Shown piece by piece: positions 45,424 through 58,099 of a stretch of 64,000 bases of DNA. The position numbers were made by a program, and so were the translations under genes. Below the pieces are notes generated by a model. It was not told the origin of the DNA. It worked only from the letters and a program-made list of their open reading frames with translations, and made no database searches. The stretch is taken from positions 63,451,703-63,515,702 of the forward strand of contig CAMGYJ010000002.1 of NCBI GenBank assembly GCA_946122785.1. The letters are read 5' to 3'. Positions within the stretch are counted from its first letter, which is position 1, and each line of letters starts with the position of its first letter. The stretch is from Linum tenue (Eukaryota; Streptophyta; Magnoliopsida; Malpighiales; Linaceae).

Positions 45424-46199
45424 AGTCAAAATCTTGATTTTAATCTTAAAATTCTACGATTTTACGATCTTACCTATGGGTTTCGATCCTGATTTTACTA
45501 CTAAATCTTTGACCTTAGCATCCCATAAAATCTTGATTAAAAACTGTAAAGTCTTTTAAATCTATGATTTTGTACGATTTCAAGGTCCAACTCAATTTAT
45601 CCAACATCAGGCTGGTCAGATCTAGTTTTGCATGAACCAAGGTCAAGTTCACTTCCCCCGACCCAACATCATTTATCCAACATCAGCTTGTTGTTTGTTC
45701 CCCATCCCCCTCACAAGAATTTGCTTGTCTCCCAAACCTGGGCCTTTGTACTTTGCCTCTCATTGGTTGAATCCTGAAGTTCATCATGATAAAGGATTTT
45801 GATCCGACCCTAATGATAAATAATTAAGAGTGGGGTTGAATGAAACTATGGAAAGATTGGCAAGATATCCTCAAGAGAAACTTAAGATCATGGAACAACT
45901 GTCATAATTTTGCAATGCTAGGGGAATGTTTAATTCTAATAAAGCAATGCAATTGTTAGATAGAAAGCATCATGCATATTTGTGGAGTGATTTAGGGGAT
46001 GATGTTCCTTAGCTTCAAAAGTTTACTATTATTTGGATTCTCAGCTTGACTTGCAACACCTTTGGTTGCAATAGAAATTGGAGTGCATTTAAGAGCTAAG
46101 TTTTCCATAAAAAATAATTACTTCATATTAATTTGTATCATATTATTATGTTTGCTTACCTCAGTTTTTTATTTTACGTAAAATCACGATTTTGATTAT
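45424..46199 (+). mobile_element. hAT element remnant inside the copia RNase H
   Basis: The left end agtcaaaatcttgatttta and the right end taaaatcacgattttgatta are inverted copies with few mismatches. The plus strand near 45960-46095 reads LQKFTIIWILSLTCNTFGCN and RNWSAFKS, the hAT dimerisation-domain signature, with internal stops. It interrupts the copia RNase H between TMSHGGAN and YRAM, so it inserted after that element. Confidence 0.7.
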
Positions 46200-47169
46200 A
46201 TTGGCACCACCATGACTCATTGTTTCTTTGGCACACCAAGAAGCAAGCACATCCCCATCAGTAATATAGTAACCTGTAGTAGAATGCCTCGTCGTCTCAC
46301 AACCTGCCCACTCGATGTCTCTATTAAGTAGTAAAATGAAGTGGGCATGAAGCATGCAAGAAGATACCCTAATCTGGAGCTTCCTACAAATAATGAAGCA
46401 CTCGACTGACACCCTAAGCTTGCATGAAATAGATGAGATGACCAATAAGTCGCGATATGAGCTAAGATCATTTACTCATTCCCCACTAAGACGAGTAATT
46501 GTGTGGCTTTGCTACATGGGAAACCCACTAAAATGAGATGTGTCAACTCCAACAGTTGTCAGGATGTCTGGCATGTACTTGAACTGATCAAAATCCTTTG
46601 TGACTAGCCTTACCTTATGTCTTTCCATTGTTCTAGTTGGTTTGTACTTCATCTTGTAGACCCATTTGAAATTTATAACCCTCTTTCCTAGTGGTAGTGA
46701 CTCTAATGTCCAAGACTCATTATCCTCTGATGTCGTTGTCTCCTCCTGCGTGTATTTTCTCCAACAAGCATGTTGTATGGCTTGGGAGAAATGTCGCGGC
46801 TCAACCAATTTGGTAAGGGCCATAAGAAAGCACAATAAGAGTGTAAGAATTGATGATAACTGACATGATTGCAATCCAAAGAATGAGGCAGATTTACCTC
46901 ATAACAAACCATGTCTGAGTTAAATTGCTCTATACTAGCATCGAAAGGCTCAGTCTTAGCGATTGTGAGAGGAGTCGAATAGCTCCTTGAAATATCACCA
47001 TCATTATCCGTGCTAGCATCGACCAACGGAGAATTTCTGGCTTAAAGCTCTACATCTATCAAGGCGGTTGAATCCTCCAGCTTATTGTCGATGGAGTGAT
47101 TAGCCACAACTCCTATTGTGTGGAAGAATTAAGGCTTTAAAATTTTGGCAGATGCTTGTGTAGCATAAC

Positions 47170-47620
47170 TCCCATGTAAGCAGAGTTGGCAGTGGATTGG
47201 ATTTATGAATTGGTGGATTCATGGATTTCGATCAAATAGATTGGTGGATTTCATGGTTTGGATCAAATGGACTGTGGATTGGATTGATAAAGCTAAGTGA
47301 CATTCAAACATTGTACGAATATGAAATTTTTGAAAAGTTTAGGTACTAAAAATGTCATAATGAAAATGATAGGTACTAAAATGTAACTTTCCTATGATAT
47401 TTTTTATTAAAAATAAAATTTGGGATAAAATTCAAAAATTCAAAAAATATAGATACTAAACTATAATTTGTGAACATTCTATGAATCCACCAGTCCAATT
47501 AGATTGAGATTAAATGGATTGGATTTCAATGGATTAATTTTAATGGAGTGAATCAATTGAATATTTAAATGAATGAATTGGATTGAATTTAATTTAATTG
47601 GGGATTGGATAAAAAATTGT
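47170..47620. repeat. Non-autonomous element rich in ggattgg words
   Basis: Between the copia integrase and reverse transcriptase remnants lies non-coding DNA beginning ttggcagtggattgg and ending ggataaaaaattgttaccc. Inverted words for 'ggattggattt' fill it. It resembles a non-autonomous DNA element, but exact ends are not clear. Confidence 0.3.
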
Positions 47621-47919
47621 TACCCTACATTCAACTCGCGCAAACTCTCCAAAGACCCCCTACATGCAAAACGACTAGCAACTTTAAATAGGAAGATACA
47701 CTTGGGAAAATATATCTCACGAGAAGTATAAACTTTATGAGAACAAAAATCATAAACTCGGAGTTTCTTTCGGAGAAGCCGAAAACTCGAGAAAATGTCA
47801 GTTGTCCCCCTTTCGACAAACTTTTCCTCCAAGTGTTCTTACCATAAACAAGCCAACCAAAGGCACTAAGATGGGCGTAAACTACTGGTTTACCAATTAC
47901 CAAGGAAAAACTCAAAAGA

Positions 47920-48931
47920 TGTCTTCTGAGATAGTCGAATCGAAGGTAATCAGTTTATGATATATGTAGCATCAAAAATAGAAAGCTCACATGAAATGTA
48001 AGGGCTCAACTAGTGTCCAGCAAGTGACGATGTTTGCGTTCTACTACTTTATTCCCTATTCACCACCGTCTTTAGCCAACCCTTAACTTTATCATCTCAA
48101 CAATCCCAACTTCCCAACGATCTCAAGTCTTCATATCATTTCAAAAAAAAAAAACCCCCATAAAACGTGGAATAGTGTCAGCGATGAAGGCCAATTTATT
48201 TTCCTGGGCACAGCCGTTTCTTTATTACGTTCAGGGTTGTCGGAAAACTCGCCCTTGTTTCCTCTGCTACCACCGTCTAGCTAGGGTACGTGAGCAAGCA
48301 TCTAGCTAGCCATGGTTTTGGATTTCATAAGCTCGCCACCAACTCCTTTTAGAAATCAAAGTTCAAGAGACCCATCATTCATCCAAGTTCCCAAAAGCAT
48401 ATTGTACGTTACTCTTGCCGGAAATCGCTAAACACACCTGCGTACCGCTATTTTGTTGACCCTGATTTGAGAGTTGAGAGGCTAGATGTCAAAATGAATA
48501 AGAAAGATCAGAAGCTAGTAGATGTAATATTCACACAAGAAAAAGGGCCACAAACAAACTTGTATACTTCTTTCCAGGAATGGTACAACACATTCATTCT
48601 ACATCAGCGTATCAGCAAAATCAGCCCCGTTTCGACAATTTTGCATTCCTCTTTAGCTTACACTCCCCGTCAACAGCCGCTACTTGTCGTGTGTTGCTCT
48701 GCGTGTCAGCTTTACAAGTGCTACAATGCTCTCTCGCTCTCGCTCTCGCTCTCTCCCTCTCTTCGTGTTGTTTCTACAGGAGGATACCCATGGGACAATG
48801 GTTAGGATAGAGCTGTTGCCTGTGTGGTTCACTGGTTAGGAACACTTGGTGGGGCTCCATATCTGTTGTTACAAAAAGAAAAACATGATCCTGATATCCA
48901 AGGATATAGAAGAAGAAGAGCAGGCTGGTTC
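47920..48931. other. Spacer downstream of the PAT14-like gene
   Basis: Contains the likely 3' UTR of the minus-strand acyltransferase. A possible SINE-like stretch (ggacaatggttagg, ggttcactgg; 48793-48835) has weak A and B boxes. A (CT)n run at 48730-48762 is a microsatellite. No protein-coding gene is supported. Confidence 0.4.
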
Positions 48932-51832
48932 CTAGAACTCCTCCGAATCGAAATCTGGCTTTGATGGGTATTCGAGCCCTTGAAGTGCAGGCATTCGTCT
49001 TAAATCCTCATCCGAGTAGGCTGGGATGAACCAGTACCATTTATCTGTGCCAAGAACCTGAAGGATGATGCAACAAGCGAGATTATTTTGGAGGGTTCAA
49101 CACAACCACCAATATTCAACAGGGCCTAACAAGTACCAATCGAGAGACTGGCAGGCTGGGTACCTCCTCAGATTTAAAACAAAAAGGACGCAGATAACTA
49201 AATTTCGGATGGAATGACTAACCTGTTCGAAGTTTCTCCTTCGTCCCAGATCATAGCGCCACTTCGGTGTGGTTTTTTTCTCGTATGCCTGATCAAGACA
49301 AAAAATAACAAGACGATAAAAATCAACAAAATGTTTCCAGGCAAAATAGGTCTTCCTTTATAGAATCAAAAATGCAGATTTGATTCGTCACAAATTACAA
49401 AGACCACTAAGAAACCAGATTGGACAAAAGTGGAAGATATGCATCAACTATTTCTTTAGTAAGAAACAGAAGAATCTGTAATATTTCAACAAACTCAATA
49501 TTCATGGCACAGGTAGACAAATATCTCAGCGTTACAATTTCAGATACATGTGAAACAGCACAAAGAAAAAATAAAATAGAAAACAATTACCTCAATTGTC
49601 GTGGTATTAGCGGCCACCAAAGATAAATGCATGATTAGGAATCCCATCACACTAAGTGCAAAAGCCAGATTTAGAACTGCCAAGAGAAGCACATCAATAA
49701 TTTAACATATACCTCACAATTGCATATGGTTGGGAAAACAGGCCTGAGTAAATCTACCAAAAGCAAGAAATGTGGTCGCAAGAGTGCCTGGTGTGCCAGG
49801 GATTTCTCCATCGCTGAAGAATGCAATGAAATGTGGTAGCAAAGACACAGTCACTAGGCTTGTTTCCAGAAATGTGTAGACCTGGAAAGTTAGGAGAACA
49901 ATGAGTTAAGCAAATTATGTTATTGAAATATGAAACCACCGGCCAAAGAAGAAGAGAATGGACACCCGTCTTCTATGAGTTACAGCCACAGACAAAACAG
50001 TAATCAGACGTCTACATGATTAGTTTTCACATAACCACCCAATCAATCCACTCGACCCTGTTTATATCCCATTACAACCCTTTCCACGGTCTAAGCTTCT
50101 ATGCAACTTATACGGTTAAAATTTTCAGTTTATACTCTGTGGTTACAGCTGAAAGTCTGTCATGATAATCCTCACAGGATTTCTGGCTCATAATGAGCCA
50201 ACCAACATACAACTTACAGTCCATGAATTTCCAAGACACTGAATTACATTTCAAGTAGTCAATTAAGCCATCCAATAAAGTGAAATAAAGATATAAAATG
50301 GCCCCCAGTTTGAACAATACTGATAATATCCAAAAAAGCCAACCTGCACTGTGATAGGCACCTTAATCCTAAACAAAACTGAGTCACGTCAAGACACTGA
50401 ATTACACTTCAAGGGATCCATATAAGCCATCCAGTAAAGTGAAATAAAGAAATAATATGGTCCCTGGTTTGAGTCTTGAACAGTCTGATAATAACCAAAA
50501 AGGCCAATCTGCACTGTCATAGGCACCTTAATCCCAAACAAAAATGAGACATGTCATGAAGAAACCAATTGAGTCCGTTCCTAAATAATTCAGCACCTAT
50601 ATCAACATAAAACAGCACCCTTGCCATGAATATGTACAAGAACTGCAACTTAATTACTTTCTAGCAAATAATTCTGTTTACCGATCGAACATAACAATTG
50701 AAAATAAATCCCTAACCAGCAATTCCTTAGAATTCCTCGGAACAAGGAATACTTGATGATCCCAACTTATATAAAGAAAAATGTAATAGTCAAAATTAAC
50801 AAAAGCAAAAGCTCACCAAAAACAAAAGGAAGTACTTGTAATTTAATGCGCCAACACAATTTACAACCCAAACACAGTGATGATCCATCTTCAAAACACA
50901 CCTTCCACCTGAAACGGAAACACGAAAAAACAAGTATAACATCAATTGTGACTATAATTACAAAAGATCAACAAAATCATTCATAATTCATATATCTTCC
51001 ACTCACAAACAGAACAATGGTGGCAACGAGGAGGTTTCAGCTGGTTGCACTTCCTGCAGTACCGTACTCTAGGCTTAGGTAGGTCTGTCTGCACACTATT
51101 AAACTCTTGACCGTTCAATGGATCAGCTTCTCCTCTTTCCTCATCAGTAGAAGGCCTCCAATTCGGAGGTACACTACCAGGATCAGTTAACACAACAGAA
51201 AAGTAACTCCACAACAGCATGATCAGCTGCCAAAAACATCAACCCAAGTTTCAGTTCCAATATGCGGGATAAGCTGCTAAGTACCCTGTCTACTTCCTGG
51301 TTCTAAGAAACTATCATTCCTCTCTTTCTCTACTCCTGCAAGCTTCAATTCATCGTCTTAAGCCATCTCACTTTCATAAGACCAACAGGAAACGTAAACC
51401 CCTCCTACAGTTTGTTTCCATCGCAGTACAAACAGCCAACGACTTCAGCACTAACTAGAATATCCTCAAGAGCTTATCATCTATAAGAAATTATGATCTA
51501 ACATAGTTTAAGGTCCCCAAAACTCCACTTAATCCATCTGAAGCATATTATTTCTTTGGACTAAACAAACGAAAGAGGAGAAAAGGAACAAAATTTTGTT
51601 CGAGTCCGTTCGAAGATCTTACCAAGCAATGGAATAGGATCAAGACAAAGAGAGCGATAAGGGAGTCGAGGCCACCATCGTACAAAGCCGGTCCGTAATT
51701 GGTCAAAACGACAGCATAGTAAGTGACACCGACAACACCGAGAACCAACAAGATCATTATTGAACCCAGACCTCGCAAGGCAGTACAGAATTTGAAGACA
51801 TTCCAGGCCATGGCAGCTCCAGATCTATGCAT
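48932..51832 (-). CDS. PAT14: DHHC protein S-acyltransferase, PAT14-like
   Basis: Seven exons on the minus strand, 51832-51623, 51226-51007, 50908-50817, 49881-49758, 49676-49591, 49288-49223 and 49057-48932, join in frame to 307 aa. The start [16 protein letters not shown] matches Arabidopsis PAT14. The Cys-rich domain runs [25 protein letters not shown], then DHHC with catalytic Cys155, and WVVNC. Four membrane segments lie at about 24-45, 56-78, 178-200 and 215-240. The TTxE motif is present as TTIE before AYEKK. The protein palmitoylates membrane-associated proteins at the Golgi/trans-Golgi; PAT13/PAT14 in Arabidopsis affect leaf senescence through salicylic acid. In-frame ATGs also occur at 51841 and 51811, but 51832 best fits the family. 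Exons 3 and 4 are separated by a 935-bp intron with a local direct repeat (50223 and 50395). Confidence 0.95.
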
Positions 51833-52183
51833 AGTCGGCATAGAACTCCGAATCACCAAAAACCCAAATGCAAAACGGGCAGGAGCAGGAGAAGTTGGAA
51901 AAAAGTTGTCTTCTTTCTTTCAGACAATCGGCCGTGTCTGGATCGGAACGATTAAAATTGGGAGCTCGCTCCTTCGTTCTTCTCTGATTCCGGGATTTTA
52001 TGAATCTAGGGTTTATGAAATTTGGGATAACTGGGATTCTTCCAGATATGCTACAAAATCCATGCGAGCGTTGGGGAAGAGAAAGAGAGGGGCAGGGGAC
52101 TCTGAAATTGTTTTCTTCTAATTATTCTAGCTTATGACTTAGCCCTTAGGACTTGGGAGTAATTTTTTGAGAGAGAGGAGAGG
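51833..52183 (-). promoter_or_regulatory. PAT14 5' UTR and promoter region
   Basis: Pyrimidine-rich on the minus strand, as expected of a leader. The word acttgggagtaat occurs at 52151 and again near the MITE edges. No start site can be fixed. Confidence 0.35.
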
Positions 52184-52740
52184 ACTTGGGAGTAGTGCTG
52201 TTAATAAACCAAGCCGTTCATGATCATGAACGGTTCGGCGTCCGGCTGGTGAAAAACTCGTTCGAGACTTGATTCATTTTAATTGAGTAGGTTCGCGAAC
52301 AAGCTCATTAACGAAACGAGCCGAATTCGAGCCATATCATGTTCAGCTCGAAAGTTCGCGAACAAGCTCATTAAACGGCCTGGCATTATAAAATATTGGA
52401 ATTCATGGAATTTATGTATTGAAATTGGGACAAATATTGTGTTTTGTTTTGCTAGACTTTGATATAGGTTTGAATGTAGTTTTGTGCTCAGTTCTATCTC
52501 AATCTTGAGCTAAAATGAACATTTTATGTGTTGAACTCGATTTTGGGCTCGTTAAACTTATTTGGCGAGCCGAGCTCGAGCTTTCATTTTCATAAACGAG
52601 CCGAGCTCGAACTTGCATATTAAAGCTCGTGACGAACACGAGCCGAGCTCAAACCTGGAAATATATTAGCGAGCCGAGCCTGAACTATGGCAAAGTTCGA
52701 CTCGGCTCGAATCATTAACAGCCCGCCCCTACTTGGGAGT
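52184..52740. mobile_element. hAT-type non-autonomous element with target duplication
   Basis: The decamer acttgggagt stands at 52184-52193 and at 52731-52740. Between them, the left end has tgctgttaat and the right end attaacagcccgcccct, which are inverted copies with the left end slightly shortened. The interior is rich in cgagccgagctcg words. It is non-coding and about 537 bp long. A duplication of 8 bp is expected for hAT, and the 10-bp match includes it. Confidence 0.6.
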
Positions 52741-54500
52741 AATATTATAGCTTACAAATCAAATTACTGTAAAATCATACAAAAATTTTAAGTCTAGTCA
52801 AAAAAATATTTTTAATCCTCTATATGCTTTAATTAGTTGATCATAGTATTACAATTTGTTTGTAAAATGAGAAAGCGAAAGATAGGCAGTCTGTCGATAC
52901 AAAATTTTATTCGTTCCAAAGACATATTGTAGGGATCTTTGTGTGTACCACTTGGTTGCACTCTCTTTTGGCAAAGGCTCATTCTACCTAGCCAATTTTC
53001 TGGGCCTCGGCTCGCAACTCCAATCCCACTAGCCTTGTTTACAACAACGAATTCCTTGTTTCGTTCAGCTTCCGCAATGCCTCGTGACAATTCGTTTCGA
53101 TGATATCAGGGAGATGTCCCTTCATCGGTGTCGGCTACAACACTCTTCTTGCCCAAAACCACTCATGGAAGATATGTTTGTGTGTCTCTTCAAGATTTCA
53201 TAATGGACATTCAGTAAGCGCATCCTTCTTCCTAGATTTGATGTTCTTCCTCATAGGTAGTATATCATGCAAAAACCTCCATAGGAAGATTCTGACCTTT
53301 GGGGGAATGTTAAGAGTCCATACTCATTTCCATTTCACTGGATCATAGTTCTTTGGCACACTCTAATCTTCCAAACTCTTTACCCTCTTTCTCCACAAGT
53401 GGTACGACAAGCAATTGGCCCTAGGGAAAAGGAAAAGGGCCAATTGCCTGTTGTATTGACTATGATTAGAGGGTCATGAAAAAGAGTCCATTCTCTTTTC
53501 CAGTTCACTGGGTCATAATTCTTTGGCTCACTCTAATCAAGTAATCATAGTCCATACTCTTTGTAGTATACAATCCCGATCTTTTCAAACTCCATACTTG
53601 TTGGTCTGTGGTTGTTTGCCTTGGATAGGGATACTCATGATTCTTTGTCTGTCAATAGGGTTAAGAAGGAGTTGAAGCTGATTATACCTTCATGTCCTTG
53701 TCTCATGATCATTTAATTATGTAACTCGAGCTTTAAGTCTCAAACACGATACTGGGGTGGTGACTAGGAAATGATCATCTTCAACCTCTGGAATCCACAT
53801 GTCTCCCCATTTTCCACATTAGATTCATTCCCTATCCTCCAACGAATTCCTTCTCTGACTAATTCTTGGGCAGCCATTAAAATTCTCTGTACATAGCTAC
53901 GATTGTTCCCTACTTGGGTATGAAGGATATCAAGATTAGAGTAATACTTGGCTTTTAACACTCTTGCTACTAGGGATTCTGGATTGTGATTTAAATTTCA
54001 GATTTATTTTCATAGTAGTGCAAAGTTAGAAGTTTAGAGGCCTCTAAGATCAATTCCCCCTATGATTTTGGTATGCACACATTTTCTCAAGCCATCCAAG
54101 GTATTCTTCTTTCTGGTGTCCCCACCAGAAACTCGCTATGGCACTTTGTTTTTCATCCACGACTCCATCTGGGACTAGAAAAACATACATGGTACAGGTG
54201 GCTTGCGCCTAAGTTATAACCTTAATCAACACCCTCTTTGCTCTTCCATAATTTGATTTTCTTTCTCACCCAACTAATATTCCAAAAATATACTTTGTTT
54301 CACTTCATATAACAGTTGGTAACCCCATATTTTTGCATGATAATCAACTTGTTTCATTCCAACGATATCGTGTAGCTCTATTCTCTTTGTTGAATCAATG
54401 TTTGGGCCGAAAGTGAGCTTTGATTTGTGCATGTTTACTTTCTAACCTGATTCCCTCTCATTGATATTCAATATATCCCTTAGCTTCATACATTTTTCCT
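52741..54500 (-). mobile_element. LINE ORF2 remnant
   Basis: Read leftwards from about 54480, pieces of plant LINE reverse transcriptase C-terminus and linker appear: KVNMHKSKLTFGPNID, the DIVGMKQVDYHAKIWGYQL stretch, then VLKAKYYSNLDILHTQVGNN and REGIRWRIGNESNV (53961-53764). Toward 53100 there is a zf-RVT-like part. Many stops break the frame. No tail or target duplication is located. Confidence 0.7.
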
Positions 54501-55038
54501 TAGTAGCTGATAATGCCTAAATTGCACATATTTACTCCCTCATTTCTTGGTCATTTGAGATCGGGTTCTTAAATATTTAGCCTATTTTATGCTAGGTTGT
54601 GCTTTTTTGTCACATTTCAGGTCATAGTAGGTAAAAGAAAGCTCAGGTGCAAGTTTCGAGTAATTTGGAGGCTGTTTGGCGACTTGGAGTCAAGCAGAAA
54701 CAAAACACGAGCAAGCTATCAGAAGTGCGCTCACAATTCATAGGCCATGTTTCACAGTGAAGTGACCACAACAAGGAGTAAAACACGGGTAGGACGAAAA
54801 GCAAAACATGACCATGTTTCTACAATAATTCCCCATGTTTCAACATCCGAGAGGAATCCAAGAAAATATGGCAACATAGGCAAGAGCAGAACAAGGGCAC
54901 CAAACGTGTTTCTCCCCGAGCGAGACTTGCGAAATGATGGGATGGACGAAAACACGGGTTGGACCGAAACACAGGCATGCGAACACAACCATTTTTGGCC
55001 AGCTACAGTTTTGGTTTTCCTCTCTCCCTCTCTCTCTC

Positions 55039-55040
<2 letters not shown>

Positions 55041-55103
<63 letters not shown>
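55041..55103. repeat. (TA)n microsatellite
   Basis: About 31 TA units, ending directly at an inverted-repeat element. A second TA run lies at 55346-55371 on its other side. Confidence 0.95.
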
Positions 55104-55105
<2 letters not shown>

Positions 55106-55345
55106 TTCAGGCTAGCGTATGCCCGGGCGCACGCTAACCTAGCGTACGCCCCATTGAGTTTTGCTAGATAGATTATGAATTAATCGGAGTTTGGGGCATG
55201 ATACTATACCCTAACCTTTAATGGGTGAACCCCAGTCCCTAATTTTCTAACCCAAGCCATGAGAGGTTAATTCATGATCTAAATAGTAAAACTCAACGGG
55301 CGTACGGTAGACTAAGGTACGCCCGGGCGTACGCTAGCCTTTGCC
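55104..55345. mobile_element. 242-bp inverted-repeat element within (TA)n
   Basis: The left end ggttcaggctagcgtatgcc and the inverse of the right end, ggcaaaggctagcgtacgcc, match apart from four bases, and similarity continues to about 90 bp inwards (aaactcaacggg and its inverse). It is flanked by TA runs on both sides. It is non-coding, like Micron-type MITEs that favour TA microsatellites. Confidence 0.7.
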
Positions 55346-56170
55346 ATATATATATATATATATATATATATGGAGTAACTTCCCTTCACTTAGATTTTGA
55401 GAGACCCTAGCTATGTTTGTTTTATTGGATGATTGTATGAGTACACCTACTTGATTATCTTGAGTTCATATTCAATCTATGCATGTTTGGATGTTCAATT
55501 CTACTTTAGTCAAGATTATTGATTCTGATTTGCTTCAATGAGAGGGAATACCTTATTAGATCAAGAGAGCACCATAAATCGATAGTATGCGATTTATTGC
55601 ATGAGTAGTGAATCGATTCCTTGCTATGTATCGATTGAGAACATTATTCAATAGAGGGAGTCTAGTGTAGAATGCCTTGATCAGTTGTTCTAGAGAAAGA
55701 TACATCCCTCTAAGCAATCAACTCAAGAGGGTCTTTATTGCTTTAGTCGAGATTCAAGGTCTAGTCAAGGGCTCTCCGCATTGTATGAAAGTGAATCAAG
55801 TTAGAGATCGTCGATCATTAATCCAGATAGTGGCTAGGAGGAATCATACCTAAATGAGTTCCCAACCAATAATTAGTAGTCTAACCTAGTTTAGCTTGTA
55901 GAGTAGTTTATTTGATCAAACCTTAACTCGATTTGCTAGATAATGAACTGAAGCTGAGTAATACTAACTAAAGAGACCCGTGAATTTGATATTTTTATTA
56001 CTTGTGCCTCTATACTGAGTCCATTTCATTGGATACATTTGGCCATTGTTAGAAGTTGTGTCTTGGTGAATCAGTAGCTCATATAAAGAATACACTTTTG
56101 TCACCAAATAGTAAATGTGAGATGACTGATGTGGTATCAGTGATAAAATCCTAGGAAGCCTAAGGGTCGT

Positions 56171-57374
56171 ATTCCTCAAGTTCATCTAATGCATAACTAC
56201 TCACACTAACCATCCATGACATACACAAAAATCATAAAGACATTTAGGGGTTTTCATTGAACAAACAAGCAATCAAGAAGAGTAATTTTTTTAGGGAATT
56301 TCGATTTATAGATGCATAAAAGTAAAGATATGTTATTGTAGAAGGTAGTAAACTAAAAGATTAGCATGCATACCAGGGCTCATTCATATCATGCATTGAT
56401 GGTTCATCAATTGTAACACCCTATCACTTCCTCTAAGGCCACTCTCTACCCATGCATGCTACTCTTGTGATAGAGATTTAACTAGCTAATGTATGCCTTC
56501 GCTTCATGCCATTACTTAATCAATGTAGAACAAGGAAGTTAGGATAACATATAGTTAATTTTGGAATTCTATGAACCATAACCATAGTCTATAGCATCGA
56601 TGATCTAACAATCAAGCATTGATACTACTCGAGGCATAGATGGTTGATCATTCCCTCTATACTCATGTAACATCAATGGGGTATCACTAGATGGTAATTT
56701 CTTGACAACCTAGGTAATATTAAGCACAATTATTATAGTAGCATCCAATAGAATCATAAGCATCGATGATAAAGGAGCATTCAAACTATAGAAACATCAA
56801 TGATCATCATATAAGCATCAAAACTAAAAGCATTCATACATAGGCAATAACATCAAGATTTTCATAGACGAACACTAGCATGAGATGAAATTACAACATT
56901 TATTCACGTAACAATAAACAAGATCACATCCTTATACCATCAATTCTGACACTCTTTTTATTCGTGGGCTGGGATTCCTGATCCATGAACTTATCTTGAG
57001 GACAATTAGGATTCATGTTGAGATGTATCTTGTAGTGGAGATTGGGCTTGATGCTTGGGTCGCCGCTCATTTCTTTGTGCAAATGAGCCAAGCCTTCTTC
57101 CTATGGGCTTGTGTTGAGAAAATATAGCAACTTCTAGTTGACTTCTCCGTCATTAGACTTCTTCTTTTACACATAGATTCTAAAATCTTTCTTTAATAGC
57201 TCCTTTGCTCCTCTAGAGTTCTCTAATGCTTGATCCGAATTTCCTTAGGCTGCTTTGTACCTTCAAAACCATAAAAAAAAATCATACCAATAAGGCATCA
57301 AAGAGTACAAGAACATATCCTAGGTCTATCTGATCAAATAGTTGTGATTTAGACAAGAAATACCATTGAAATGA
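56171..57374. other. AT-rich intergenic DNA
   Basis: No gene or clear element. Words such as catcaatg and catagat recur, but without a defined period. Confidence 0.4.
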
Positions 57375-58099
57375 CTAAAGATACATTGGTAAAAGGGGAA
57401 ATGTATAAAGAATGGGAGCGACAAACACTATAAATAAAGTTTCATCAATGACCGGCCCCCCTTTATATACCTTAATGTCATGTAATCTTTCTTCCTCAAT
57501 AGCTTCCGACATGATTGCAAATAACCCATCTACACATAAGAGAGATAAATAGGGTGAGATAGGGTCCCCTTGGTGCAAGTCTCTACCTGGCATAAAAGTG
57601 GCTGATTGATGGCCATTCTTTAACACCATAAAAGATATTGTTGTGATGCAGTGCATTATGATTTTGTTGGCATCTCCACGATTTGCAGACATCACGGCTG
57701 AAGGGAATTTGTCATGGGCAGGTGCTCGTGATGTTTGACCAACCATGATGTCTGCCCAAAACTCACCGTTTTTGGTGAGGATCATGTTCACTTCATTATT
57801 GTTACGGTCGCTTGACCGTGACAATTGACCCCCGCACGTGATCTTGAACCTTGGGCTATATAAGACGACCGTGAACCCACCTTCTTCACGAAATCGTTTT
57901 CCCAGGAATCCTCTGAATCTCTCACTAGAAAACTTCGCCTTTGACAGATTTTCGATGATTTGATCCACTTCTGACGGTCCAATCCCAAAACCAAACACAT
58001 ATCCAGACTCCCTAAGGCAAGACCCACCTTCCTTGAGCTTTGATGGAGTTTGGTCCACTTTTTGTCGCCGACAAAGTTGCTCCGACAAGCTTCAGGCAA
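57375..58099 (-). pseudogene. LINE-like reverse-transcriptase fragment with unknown N-terminus
   Basis: A 237-codon minus-strand frame. The C-terminal part (57700-57375) is a LINE reverse-transcriptase palm piece (HQGDPISPYLSLLCVDGLFA, MSEAIEEERLHDIKV, GGPVIDETLF). The FADD catalytic box is missing: the frame reads FIVFVAP there. The N-terminal 140 residues (FGFGIGPSEVDQIIENLSKA, ERFRGFLGKRF) may derive from a LINE ORF1, but I cannot confirm it. Truncated on both sides. Confidence 0.6.

Larger units (their letters stand above)
44790..47915 (-). mobile_element. Decayed Ty1/copia element, interrupted
   Basis: Pieces occur in the right order on the minus strand: integrase C-terminus (HLSAFGWLVYGKN, KLRVYDFCSHKVYTSREIYF; 47915-47620), RVT_2 start (ESWTLESLPLGKRVINFKWV, YKMKY; 46874-46512), RNase H (EWAGCETTRHSTTGYYI; 46350-46220), then more RNase H at 45420-45120 and a 3' purine tract (inverse of actccccctcaag, 45060). 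The last part resembles the end of the element at 37.9 kb. RNase H is split by the hAT element at 45424-46199. The region below about 45058 may be LTR. All frames are broken. Confidence 0.75.
54501..56170 (+). mobile_element. Athila/Tat-like LTR-type fragment with TA-flanked insertion
   Basis: Begins ctgataatgcctaaattgca and carries the shared ttttatgctaggtt block at about 54585. A direct continuation of the leader-like sequence (gattgtatgagtacacc) is found beyond the (TA)n-flanked element at 55104-55345. No gag or pol is seen. A primer-site-like tggtatcagtg at 56132 could mark the LTR end, though this is weak. Confidence 0.4.

Noticed and set aside
54934..55171. Frames with IYIYIY repeats
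   Set aside because: Translation of a (TA)n microsatellite.
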